In this document: piece after piece, positions 7,282-13,798 of the stretch | How positions within the stretch are numbered: position 1 is the stretch's first letter | Layout: each line of letters starts with the position of its first letter | From: Candidatus Nealsonbacteria bacterium CG11_big_fil_rev_8_21_14_0_20_37_68 | GTDB taxonomy: Bacteria > Patescibacteriota > Minisyncoccia > Minisyncoccales > GCA-002782225 | Length of the DNA stretch: 20,647 bases | NCBI GenBank assembly: GCA_002787295.1 | Contig: PCWJ01000052.1 | Location: 15,325 to 35,971, forward strand | Direction: 5' to 3' | The notes under the pieces: model-generated | The model's database searches: none | What the model saw: only the letters and a program-made list of their open reading frames with translations | What the model was told of the DNA's origin: nothing | Translations under genes and position numbers: made by a program

Positions 7282-8052
7282 ATGAAAAATATTGTTTATA
7301 TAATTTGTTTTCTTGCGATTATTTTATTTAGCTGCCTAGGCTTCGCCTACGCAGCTAACCCGGGTGATGTGGTTTGCAACGAAATTGCCTGGATGGGAAC
7401 TGCGGTTTCTTCTAACGATGAATGGATTGAATTATATAACGATACCGACCAGGCTATAAATCTTAAAGATTGGATACTTAAGGCTACTGATGAAACTCCG
7501 AGAATCACCCTCACCGGAACCGTTCCCGCCAACTCTTTTTATTTATTAGAAAGAACTAGGGATAATACTGTTCCAGATATAACCGCTGATCAAATTTATA
7601 CCGGAGCCCTGAACAACAACGGAGAAATCTTAGAATTATATGATGATTCCGGAAATTTAATAGATTCTATTAATTGTACGAGCGGTTGGTTTGGCGGAGA
7701 CAATAAAACAAAACAAACCATGGAAAGGAAAAACTCTCAATCGCCGGGAAGCCATCCAGCTAACTGGCAAACCAGTCAAAATCCCGGGGGAACGCCAAAA
7801 GCTAAAAACAGTGTTCCGACACCAAAAGAACAATTACCAAAAAAAGAAGAGATGGACGAAAAACTTGTTTTCCAAAAGGAAACTGTAAACCATTCGCTGT
7901 CTGAAAAAGGAACAACGACTCCAGAATCATCAAATTCTTTATTTGCCCCAATAGCCGCAACTATCGCTATTTTTTCAGGGACAACCATTCTAATACTTAA
8001 AAATAAACTTAAAACAAGTTATAATAAGAACATAGCAAAGCTATGTTCTTGA
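7282..8052 (+). CDS. Secreted lamin-tail-domain (LTD) protein with C-terminal membrane anchor
   Basis: This 256-residue surface protein starts with a signal peptide (IVYIICFLAIILFSCLGFAYA, cleavage probably after AYA at residue 24). One LTD domain follows at about 26-135: VVCNEIAWMGT, DEWIELYNDTDQAINLKDWIL, NSFYLLERT, GEILELYDDSGNLIDSI. LTD domains are immunoglobulin-like folds found on many extracellular bacterial proteins, and their ligand is usually unknown. A low-complexity Pro/Lys/Glu linker leads to a C-terminal transmembrane helix at about 219-238 (APIAATIAIFSGTTILIL) and a short basic tail. The last residues (NKNIAKLCS) and the stop codon are encoded by the first unit of the downstream 59-nt tandem repeat, so a repeat insertion has replaced the original end. 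A GAGGA motif lies just before the ATG. The protein is likely held on the membrane facing outward. Confidence 0.88.
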   Translation: MKNIVYIICFLAIILFSCLGFAYAANPGDVVCNEIAWMGTAVSSNDEWIELYNDTDQAINLKDWILKATDETPRITLTGTVPANSFYLLERTRDNTVPDITADQIYTGALNNNGEILELYDDSGNLIDSINCTSGWFGGDNKTKQTMERKNSQSPGSHPANWQTSQNPGGTPKAKNSVPTPKEQLPKKEEMDEKLVFQKETVNHSLSEKGTTTPESSNSLFAPIAATIAIFSGTTILILKNKLKTSYNKNIAKLCS

Positions 8053-8175
8053 TTCGCTAATGTATAAATATATAATCTTGAATTAAGAACATGGCAAAGC
8101 TATGTTCTTGATTCGCTAATGTATAAACATATAGTCTTGAATTAAAAACATAGCAAAGTTATAACCTTGATTTCT
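8026..8175 (+). repeat. 59-nt tandem repeat (2.5 units), dispersed repeat copy C
   Basis: Units start at 8026, 8085 and 8144, exactly 59 nt apart. Each has a hairpin AAGAACATAGC-AAA-GCTATGTTCTT followed by the family tail (GATTCGCTAATGTATAAA, then ATATAATCTTGAATT). The third unit is truncated and diverged. The stop codon of the LTD gene (8050-8052) lies in unit 1. Confidence 0.9.
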
Positions 8176-8201
8176 CGCGTTTTCCGAGAAATTAAAAACA
8201 T

Positions 8202-8936
8202 ATGAGTGGACACAGTCATGCGAAAACCATAAAACATCAGAAAGAATTGACCGACCAGAAACGGGGCCAGATGTTTTCTAAAATGGCGAGGGCAATTTCA
8301 GTGGCGGTAAAACAAGGGGGGCCTAATCCTGAAACCAACTCGAAACTTCATGTTGTTTTTGAGCAGGCGAAAAAATTCGCTATGCCAAAAGAAAATATAG
8401 AAAGAGCGCTAAAACAAGCAGCTGGCGACATTGAGAGGCAAAAGCTGGAAGAAGTTTCTTTTGAAGCTTACGGGCCAGGAGGAATAGCGCTTATTATTGA
8501 AGGGATTACTGATAATAAAAACCGAGCTATAGGAGAAATTAAACAGATTTTAAATCAAAACGGGGGAAAACTGGTCGGAGAGGGCGGAGTCCGATGGATG
8601 TTCGAGAAAAAAGGATGTATAGTAGCAAATCTCAAATCTCAAACCTCAAATCTCAAAGACAAAGAAAGATTAGGACTTTTAGCTATAGAAGTGGGGGCCC
8701 AAGACTTTTACTGGCATGATGATACTTTAGATATTTATACAAAAATTGAAGACCTGGAGAGGGTTAAAAAAAATTTAGAACAAAAACGGGTTGAAATTGA
8801 ATCGGCTTCTTTGGATTGGGTAGAAAAAGAAACAATTGAGGTATCGCAAAAAGATAAAGAAGCCTGCCAAAAACTTTTTGAAGCATTAGATGAATCAGAC
8901 TGTGTCCAAGAAATATACTCAAACCTTAAATCTTAA
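8202..8936 (+). CDS. yebC: YebC/PmpR/TACO1 family protein
   Basis: The 244-residue protein has the diagnostic N-terminus MSGHSHAKTIKHQK and the family blocks FSKMARAISVAVKQGGPNPETN, AMPKENIERALKQ and EEVSFEAYGPGGIALI. Classically annotated as transcriptional regulators, family members are now tied to translation, helping ribosomes through hard-to-translate stretches. It lies 77 nt upstream of ruvC, a linkage seen in many bacteria. An in-frame insertion (about residues 142-155, NLKSQTSNLKDKE) follows RWMFEKKGCIVA; it is encoded by four or five copies of a heptanucleotide (CAAATCT-like), and the last codons (NLKS) use a similar word. The gene otherwise has normal length and an intact C-terminus. 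The start is the ATG giving the conserved MSGHS. Confidence 0.96.
   Translation: MSGHSHAKTIKHQKELTDQKRGQMFSKMARAISVAVKQGGPNPETNSKLHVVFEQAKKFAMPKENIERALKQAAGDIERQKLEEVSFEAYGPGGIALIIEGITDNKNRAIGEIKQILNQNGGKLVGEGGVRWMFEKKGCIVANLKSQTSNLKDKERLGLLAIEVGAQDFYWHDDTLDIYTKIEDLERVKKNLEQKRVEIESASLDWVEKETIEVSQKDKEACQKLFEALDESDCVQEIYSNLKS
8626..8658 (+). repeat. In-frame heptanucleotide repeat inside yebC
   Basis: Four or five near-identical 7-nt words (CAAATCT, CAAATCT, CAAACCT, CAAATCT, CAAAGAC) encode NLKSQTSNLKD, a stretch absent from typical YebC proteins. Confidence 0.7.
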
Positions 8937-8940
8937 CTTC

Positions 8941-9012
8941 ACAACCTACAACTTACAACTTACAACTATTTTCCTTATTTGTTGTTAGTTATTAGTTGTT
9001 AGTTATTAGTTG
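8941..9012. repeat. Heptanucleotide-period inverted repeat between yebC and ruvC
   Basis: The left arm is made of TACAACT-type words and the right arm of TTAGTTG/TTAGTTA words. Together they form a long imperfect hairpin around an AT-rich loop. Similar elements lie at 12484-12531 and 15160-15210. It ends right at the ruvC start, so it occupies the ruvC leader. Confidence 0.65.
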
Positions 9013-9013
9013 A

Positions 9014-9511
9014 ATGATAATCTTAGGCATAGATCCTGGGTTGGCCAACACGGGGTTCGGCGTGGTTAGCAAAACCAGAAATCGAAAATCTAAAACTCAA
9101 AATAGGCTTAAGTGTTTAGGTTATGGTTTAATTAAGACCAACCCTTCTTTATCCCCGGCCGAACGTTTAAAAAAAATTAACAATGAACTTAATAAATTAA
9201 TTAAAAAATATCAACCGAAGGTTCTGGCGGTCGAAAATGTTTATTTTTTTAAAAATCTGAAAACAGTTATACCGGTTTCTCAGGCCAAAGGAGTAATCTT
9301 ATTTACGGCAGCAAAAAAGAAAATTCCGGTTTATGAATTTACCCCTCTCCAGGTTAAAATGGTAATAACGGGTTTCGGCAGAGCCGAAAAAAAACAAATC
9401 CAAAGAATGATTAAGGTTTTGCTTAATTTGAAGGAGGTCCCCGAGCCCGATGATGCGGCTGACGCTCTCGGAATAGCTGTTTGTTGTGCGTACCGTGTAA
9501 GGGGGGATTGA
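9014..9511 (+). CDS. ruvC: Holliday junction resolvase RuvC
   Basis: RuvC is the dimeric endonuclease that cuts Holliday junctions after RuvAB branch migration. The 165-residue protein has the RNase H-like fold with all four acidic metal ligands: D7 (ILGIDPGLANTGFG), E74 (LAVENVYFFKN), and D147 and D150 (EPDDAADALGIAVC). The DNA-contact segment TPLQVKMVITGFGRAEKKQIQ is present. A small basic insert, SKTRNRKSKTQNR (19-31), follows GFGVV and is encoded by A-rich, repeat-like DNA, as in yebC. It lies downstream of yebC. The TGA stop at 9509-9511 abuts the structured stretch at 9512, whose stem begins on the next base. Length is typical (E. coli 173). Confidence 0.96.
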   Translation: MIILGIDPGLANTGFGVVSKTRNRKSKTQNRLKCLGYGLIKTNPSLSPAERLKKINNELNKLIKKYQPKVLAVENVYFFKNLKTVIPVSQAKGVILFTAAKKKIPVYEFTPLQVKMVITGFGRAEKKQIQRMIKVLLNLKEVPEPDDAADALGIAVCCAYRVRGD

Positions 9512-9812
9512 CCCCATTAGAAGTCTGCGAAGGTTTGACACGTTAAAGTTCAAGTTCTTGCTTTAATTAGTTAAACTCTGGCCAGAGACTGTAACAGAAG
9601 TACACTCTCTGGCCACTGAGTAAGTTGGCAGACTTCTAACGGGGCTTGACAGAACCTTATCAGGTCATATGATAGGGGCTGTAGAGACAATCCCGCTTTC
9701 TAGGCAGATAGTTAGTTTTTGTAAGAATGAGGGATTTGACCGCATAGAAAAGCGGGAAAAGGTCGGAAACAACTAAACCCACCAAAGTTTTGTTCTACAA
9801 AATTTAGGCGGG
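9512..9812 (+). ncRNA. Candidate structured non-coding RNA between ruvC and a small acidic ORF
   Basis: The stretch folds by eye into three domains. Domain 1: 9512-9528 pairs with 9628-9644 (16 of 17) and encloses two arms, GTTTGAC/GTTAAAC (9533-9539, 9570-9576) with an inner GTTAAAG/CTTTAAT, and GGCCAGAGA/TCTCTGGCC (9580-9588, 9606-9614) extended by TGTA/TACA. Domain 2: CCCGCTTTCTA (9692-9702) pairs with 9745-9756 with one bulge. Domain 3: 9778-9793 pairs with 9797-9812 (14 of 16). Compensated and G-U pairs suggest a conserved fold. The segment GGGGCTTGACAGAACCTTAT (9641-9660) between paired flanks TGACC (9508-9512, overlapping the ruvC stop and the first base of the 17-nt stem) and GGTCA (9663-9667) resembles the 3' end of bacterial RNase P RNA, but the catalytic core is absent. 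No ORF of note occurs here. Identity unknown. Confidence 0.5.
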
Positions 9813-9842
9813 TAAACAGAAAACAAAAAAGCTTTAAAAATT

Positions 9843-9983
9843 ATGACCAAATTCCCTTTCGTAAATCAGGAAGAATTCCCAGAAGAACCCATAGAAAAAA
9901 CGTTTGGAGAAGAAGAGGAAAAAGAAGAAGAAAAAGAGAAGGATGAGGAAGAAGAAGAGGAGAAAAGCGAAGAAATAGAATAA
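9843..9983 (+). CDS. Small acidic protein (46 aa), hypothetical
   Basis: An ATG at 9843 opens a 46-codon frame ending in TAA. The product begins MTKFPFVNQEEFPEEPIEKT and then becomes almost entirely Glu/Lys/Asp. It has no membrane helix or recognisable domain and would be an intrinsically disordered polyanion. It is preceded by the structured stretch at 9512-9812 and followed 9 nt later by a strong terminator, which supports a transcript ending here. No clear Shine-Dalgarno is seen. The GAA/GAG-rich tail could also be low-complexity DNA that happens to stay open, so coding is plausible but unproven. Confidence 0.5.
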   Translation: MTKFPFVNQEEFPEEPIEKTFGEEEEKEEEKEKDEEEEEEKSEEIE

Positions 9984-9992
9984 GCTAAAACC

Positions 9993-10029
9993 TAAGCTAA
10001 AACCCTCGAAAATCGAGGGTTTTAGCTTA
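9993..10029. terminator. Strong bidirectional terminator
   Basis: A perfect 17-bp stem (9993-10009 with 10013-10029) with loop AAA lies between the plus-strand acidic ORF and the minus-strand S4 gene. The A-rich and T-rich ends of the stem would serve either direction. Confidence 0.8.
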
Positions 10030-10076
10030 AAATGGCATAAAAACCATTTTACAATCTTTAGGGGAAATAAATGTTT

Positions 10077-10298
10077 TTAATTAATTATTTTAACAAAATT
10101 TCTTTTCCCCACCCGCAGAACCTGGTTTTTCTCTATTTTTATTTCTTCTTTCCAGTTTTCCTTAATTTTACCATCTATTCTTACTCCTTTTTGGAGAATC
10201 AGCCGTTTAGCTTCTGACCTAGAAGAAGCTAATTTTGTTTTACATAATAACTTAAGGATATTCAGGGATTTTTCTTTAATTAAAACTTCTGGAACCAA
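10077..10298 (-). CDS. Free-standing S4 RNA-binding domain, possible TyrRS C-terminal remnant
   Basis: The 73-residue product is a single S4-like domain: LNILKLLCKTKLASSRSEAKRLILQKGVRIDG then a VLRVGKRNFVKI ending. The spacing and the closing VGKRxF are typical of the C-terminal tRNA-binding domain of bacterial tyrosyl-tRNA synthetase, rather than of ribosomal S4 or Hsp15. No synthetase catalytic domain lies upstream: on the minus strand an in-frame TAG occurs five codons before the TTG that must serve as start, and then the divergent PBP gene begins. It may be a relic of a partly deleted or relocated tyrS, or a small independent RNA-binding protein. The frame is intact without internal stops, which favours recent origin or function. 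The TTG start is uncertain. Confidence 0.6.
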   Translation of the reverse strand: MVPEVLIKEKSLNILKLLCKTKLASSRSEAKRLILQKGVRIDGKIKENWKEEIKIEKNQVLRVGKRNFVKIIN

Positions 10299-10307
10299 GG
10301 TGAGAAT

Positions 10308-10336
10308 TTGCTAATTTAATTTTAGTTTAGTAAAAT
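10308..10336 (+). promoter_or_regulatory. Candidate promoter for the class A PBP gene
   Basis: TTGCTA (10308-10313), a 17-nt spacer and TAAAAT (10331-10336) lie just upstream of the ATG at 10347. Matches are 4/6 and 5/6 in AT-rich DNA. If real, the leader would be only a few nucleotides long, so initiation would be nearly leaderless. Confidence 0.35.
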
Positions 10337-10346
10337 AATCCAACTT

Positions 10347-12470
10347 ATGCCAATTAGGAAATATTACCAAAAAACCTTTAGCAAAAAGAAACCAAAAAGA
10401 AAAATACTTAAGGCTTTAAGGATTTTTGGAATAATTTTTTTTCTTTTTATTTTAGCTATCTTTTTCCTTTTTCTCTATTATGGAAGAGATTTACCAAGAC
10501 CGGAAATATTTACTGAAAAAATGTTATTTGAACCAACAAAAATTTATGATAGAACAGGAAAAATATTATTGTATCAAATCTATGGAGAAGAAAAAAGAGA
10601 ATATGTCTCCTTAAAAGAAATCCCGGAATATTTACAGAAGTCGGTAATTGTGGCAGAAGATGCTAACTTTTATCACCACTTCGGTTTAGATTTTAAAGGA
10701 ATGATAAGGGCTCTTCTGGTAGACTTGAAACTAAAAGAACCTATCCAGGGAGGTTCTACTATTACCCAACAATTAGCTCGTTCTTCTTTCTTAACTAATG
10801 AAAAAACTATAGAAAGAAAAATAAAAGAAATTATTTTAACATTGGATTTAGAAAGAAAATTTTCAAAAGATCAAATTTTGGAATTTTATTTAAATCAAAT
10901 TCCATTTGGTCAAAATTGTTATGGAGTTCAATCCGCTTCAAAAACCTATTTTGGAAAACCGGTTTCCGAAATCTCTTTACCAGAGGCTGCAACTTTGGTT
11001 GCTTTAATTAAAGCCCCCAGTCTTCTTTCTCCTTACGAGGAAAAAAATCTTAATGAACTTTTACTTAGAAAAGATTATATTCTGAATCGGATGGTAAAAG
11101 CAGGTTTTTTAGAAAAAGAAAAAGCTGAAGAATTAAAAAAGCAAAAAATAGAATTTACTCCCCTTAAAGAAATAAGACTAATAAAAACTCCTCATTTTGT
11201 TTTAGAAGTAAAAAATTATTTAATTGGAGAATATGGGGAAAACTACTTGCAACGCAAAGGGTTAAAAGTTTACACTACTTTGGACTGGGAACTACAACAT
11301 TGGGCTGAAGAAATCGTTGAAAATAATGCCGAAATAAATAAAAAATACAATGCCCACAATGCTTCTTTGGTGGCAATTAACCCCTGGGATGGTGAAATTT
11401 TAGCGATGGTGGGATCCAGGGATTATTTTGCCGAACCTTATCCCGAAGGATGTAATCCTGACCGAAACGAATGTTTGTTTGCCCCTCAATTTAATGTAGC
11501 CACTTTGGGAAAAAGACAACCCGGCTCTGCTTTTAAACCCTTTGCCTACTTAACCGCCTTTGAGAAGGGTTTTACTCCTGATATGATTTTATGGGATGTA
11601 AAAACTAATTTTGGAACCGGCAAGGAAGAATACATTCCTGAAAATTACGATAAAAAATTCAGGGGGCCAATTACTTTTAGGAATGCCTTAGCTCAATCTA
11701 TAAACGTTCCTTCAGTAAAAGTTCTATATCTGGCTGGGGGAGAAGATACTTTAGAGACCGCAAGAAAAATGGGTATTACCACTTTAAACCAGCCCTTTTT
11801 TTATTATGGTCTGCCTTTGGTTTTGGGAGAAGGAGCAGTAAATCTTTTAGAGATGACTTCTGCCTATGGAGGTTTTGCCACCGAAGGATATTGGGTTTCT
11901 CCTTCTTTTATATTGAAGATAGAAGACTCTAAGGGGAATATTATAGAAAAAAATCAAAAAGAGTTAAAAAAAATATTAAAAACTCAGCCATGCAGACTGA
12001 TTAATGATATTTTATCGGATAACGAAGCTCGGGCTCCAATTTTTGGTTTAAGGTCTCCTTTATATTTTGAAAACTACCAGGTAGCAGTCAAAACCGGAAC
12101 TACCGAAAATTTTAGGGATGGCTGGGTGATGGGTTACACCTCTTCAATCTCGGTTGGGGTCTGGGTGGGCAACAATGATAATTCACCGATGTTTAAGGAA
12201 CCGGGAGTGGTGGTGGCCGGCCCTATCTTCCATCAATTTATGGAAAAAGCACTTCAGTTTTATCCTCCTAAAAAATTCGAAAAACCAGAGCCTTGCCCCT
12301 CTTTTTCGGTATGGAATTTAAACGGGAAAATTGATTCAGAAAATCCTCATTCGATTTTACATTATATTAAAAAAGAAGACCCGTTAGAATCTCCTAATTT
12401 AAATCCAGAAGCCGATCCTCAATACTCAGGATGGGAGAAAGGAATTAAAAATTTTCTCGAAAATTTTTAA
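10347..12470 (+). CDS. mrcA: Class A penicillin-binding protein (PBP1A-type glycosyltransferase/transpeptidase)
   Basis: This bifunctional enzyme polymerises lipid II glycan strands and cross-links peptides outside the membrane. The 707-residue protein has a basic cytoplasmic tail, one transmembrane helix (about 26-45), and a GT51 domain with catalytic E104 in VAEDANFYHHFGLD and GGSTITQQLARS (135-146). The transpeptidase domain follows, with the active-site SxxK as S394-K397 (QPGSAFKPF), SxN as S451-N453 (AQSINVPS), and KTGT at 582-585 (VKTGTTENFRDGWVMGYT). All catalytic residues are present. Two Cys near 370 and 376 (GCNPDRNEC) could form a disulfide. The gene stands alone, diverging from the S4 fragment and converging on dnaN across a hairpin. 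It implies a peptidoglycan wall. The mrcA symbol reflects the family, not strict orthology. Confidence 0.93.
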   Translation: MPIRKYYQKTFSKKKPKRKILKALRIFGIIFFLFILAIFFLFLYYGRDLPRPEIFTEKMLFEPTKIYDRTGKILLYQIYGEEKREYVSLKEIPEYLQKSVIVAEDANFYHHFGLDFKGMIRALLVDLKLKEPIQGGSTITQQLARSSFLTNEKTIERKIKEIILTLDLERKFSKDQILEFYLNQIPFGQNCYGVQSASKTYFGKPVSEISLPEAATLVALIKAPSLLSPYEEKNLNELLLRKDYILNRMVKAGFLEKEKAEELKKQKIEFTPLKEIRLIKTPHFVLEVKNYLIGEYGENYLQRKGLKVYTTLDWELQHWAEEIVENNAEINKKYNAHNASLVAINPWDGEILAMVGSRDYFAEPYPEGCNPDRNECLFAPQFNVATLGKRQPGSAFKPFAYLTAFEKGFTPDMILWDVKTNFGTGKEEYIPENYDKKFRGPITFRNALAQSINVPSVKVLYLAGGEDTLETARKMGITTLNQPFFYYGLPLVLGEGAVNLLEMTSAYGGFATEGYWVSPSFILKIEDSKGNIIEKNQKELKKILKTQPCRLINDILSDNEARAPIFGLRSPLYFENYQVAVKTGTTENFRDGWVMGYTSSISVGVWVGNNDNSPMFKEPGVVVAGPIFHQFMEKALQFYPPKKFEKPEPCPSFSVWNLNGKIDSENPHSILHYIKKEDPLESPNLNPEADPQYSGWEKGIKNFLENF

Positions 12471-12483
12471 TTCCTAACCCTAC

Positions 12484-12531
12484 AACTTACAATTAATAAC
12501 TTCCATTACGGGGAGTTGTTAGTTGTTAGTT
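12484..12531. terminator. Heptanucleotide-repeat hairpin, likely bidirectional terminator
   Basis: AACTTACAATTAATAACT (12484-12501) pairs with AGTTGTTAGTTGTTAGTT (12514-12531) over 18 positions with one mismatch and two G-U pairs. It lies between the convergent PBP and dnaN genes and overlaps the dnaN stop. It belongs to the same TTAGTTG-period family as 8941-9012 and 15160-15210. Confidence 0.6.
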
Positions 12532-13672
12532 AACTTTTTATTGGCATTAAAATATAAATATAATCTGGATCTTCGGACGATTTCAATAAAGCCGGACCAT
12601 CTTCGCCGTTTAAACCAAAAAAAATACTTCTGCCAGTTAAATTTAAAAGTCCGTCTATTAGAAATTTAAAATTAAAAGACACCTCGGTTTTTTCACCTTT
12701 TATTTCGCCGGGCAGAGAAGAATTAAATTCTCCTGTCTCTGGGTTTTGAGAAAAAAGATTAATCAAGTTCTGTTTTGGTTCTATCTGGATTCTAATTTTA
12801 TTGATTTTACCGCTAAAAAGAGAGGCGGTTTTAATTTGGCTTAAAAACTCATTTTTATTTAAAATCGCTTGAGTTTTATGTGTTTTTGGTATTATTTCCT
12901 GGTAATTGGGGTATTCGCCTTCAATTAAACGTGAAGTTAAATAAAACTGAGGAAATGAAAAATCAGCTGATAGAAACTCAAAAAAGATTTGATTTGGTTC
13001 AAAGTATATTTTAGTTTGTTCTTCTTTTTTTGTTTTTGAGTTTTTTTCTGAAAGAATATTAGCCAGTTCTCTAACTGCTTTTTGAGGAAGAATAAAAGAA
13101 TAAGTTTTATTAATTTTGTTTTGATAATATAAATCTTTTTTCGTAAGTCTAAAACTATCCGTACTTACTAACTCCAATTTTTCTTTCTGAAAATTAAAAT
13201 ATATACCGGCTAATTCAGGATGAGTTTGCGAAATACTGCAAAAATTAATAACTTTTGATATTCCTTCAAAAAAGGGTGAATTTTTTACTTCTATAAAATC
13301 TTTTTCTTGTTTTACTTGAGGAATAATTGGAAAATCTTCAAATGGTAATCCTTTTGTTTGTGAATTAAAATTTTTACCTGAGACAAAAAGAATATTATTT
13401 TTTGTTTCTAAAATTATTTTTTCTTCTGATAAAAAATTTATTAAGTTAAATAATAATTTAGCTGGAACTGTAATTTGTCCTTCTTTTTCGATTTTTGCTA
13501 AAGTGAAATATTTAATTCCTAATTCTAAATCAGTTCCACTTAAAGATAAAAGATTTTTTTCTGTTTTTATTAAAACATTATTTAAAATAGGCAAAGTAAA
13601 ATTTTTTCCACAAATTCTTTCTATAACAGCTAATCCTTTTCTTAAATTTTCTTTTATTATTGTTACTTTCAT
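12530..13672 (-). CDS. dnaN: DNA polymerase III beta sliding clamp
   Basis: DnaN is the ring-shaped dimer that tethers the replicative polymerase to DNA. The 380-residue protein has the normal three-domain length. It starts MKVTIIKENLRKGLAVIERI, with TLPILNNVLIKTEKNLLSLSGTDLELG typical of domain I. It contains TDSFRLTKKDL in domain II and LINLFSQNPETGEF further on, and ends in PDYIYILMPIKS, which matches the usual clamp C-terminus YxxLVMPMRL. It lies downstream of dnaA in the same direction after a 126-nt spacer that contains a DnaA-box-like site; another such site is inside its 5' end. The sequence is notably AT-rich with many Lys/Asn/Ile codons. The assignment is secure. Confidence 0.96.
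   Translation of the reverse strand: MKVTIIKENLRKGLAVIERICGKNFTLPILNNVLIKTEKNLLSLSGTDLELGIKYFTLAKIEKEGQITVPAKLLFNLINFLSEEKIILETKNNILFVSGKNFNSQTKGLPFEDFPIIPQVKQEKDFIEVKNSPFFEGISKVINFCSISQTHPELAGIYFNFQKEKLELVSTDSFRLTKKDLYYQNKINKTYSFILPQKAVRELANILSEKNSKTKKEEQTKIYFEPNQIFFEFLSADFSFPQFYLTSRLIEGEYPNYQEIIPKTHKTQAILNKNEFLSQIKTASLFSGKINKIRIQIEPKQNLINLFSQNPETGEFNSSLPGEIKGEKTEVSFNFKFLIDGLLNLTGRSIFFGLNGEDGPALLKSSEDPDYIYILMPIKS
13604..13612 (+). promoter_or_regulatory. DnaA-box-like site in the 5' end of dnaN
   Basis: TTTTCCACA matches the TTATCCACA consensus at 8 of 9 positions and lies inside the dnaN coding start, close to the dnaA-dnaN spacer. Confidence 0.4.
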
Positions 13673-13798
13673 AAAAAAGTTCCTTTTTCCTTTTATTTAA
13701 TCAAAAGAAAAAAGGTGGATAAGTTGTTTAAATTTTGTAGAAAAACCACGAAAGACTTTTTTTAAAACTTTAATATTAACCGGTTTTTAACAGTTTTA
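13673..13798. promoter_or_regulatory. dnaA-dnaN spacer with DnaA-box-like site (oriC candidate)
   Basis: The 126-nt AT-rich spacer holds TTATCCACC on the minus strand (13714-13722, 8 of 9 to the DnaA box). Bacterial origins often lie in this spacer or just upstream of dnaA. Only one or two good boxes are seen, so origin function is unproven. It presumably also carries the dnaN leader. Confidence 0.4.

Noticed and set aside
8026..8175. Tandem repeats considered as a CRISPR array
   Set aside because: The units are directly adjacent at a 59-nt period with no unique spacers, and no cas genes are nearby.
9580..9667. Cobalamin riboswitch-like words (ACTGTAAC, GGCCACTG)
   Set aside because: The words fall in one simple hairpin; the conserved B12-box downstream and a B12-related gene are missing.
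9512..9812. tmRNA or SRP RNA gene
   Set aside because: No tRNA-like domain with GGTTCRANTCC and CCA end, no tag ORF, and no GGAAGGAAGCAGCC-type SRP loop.
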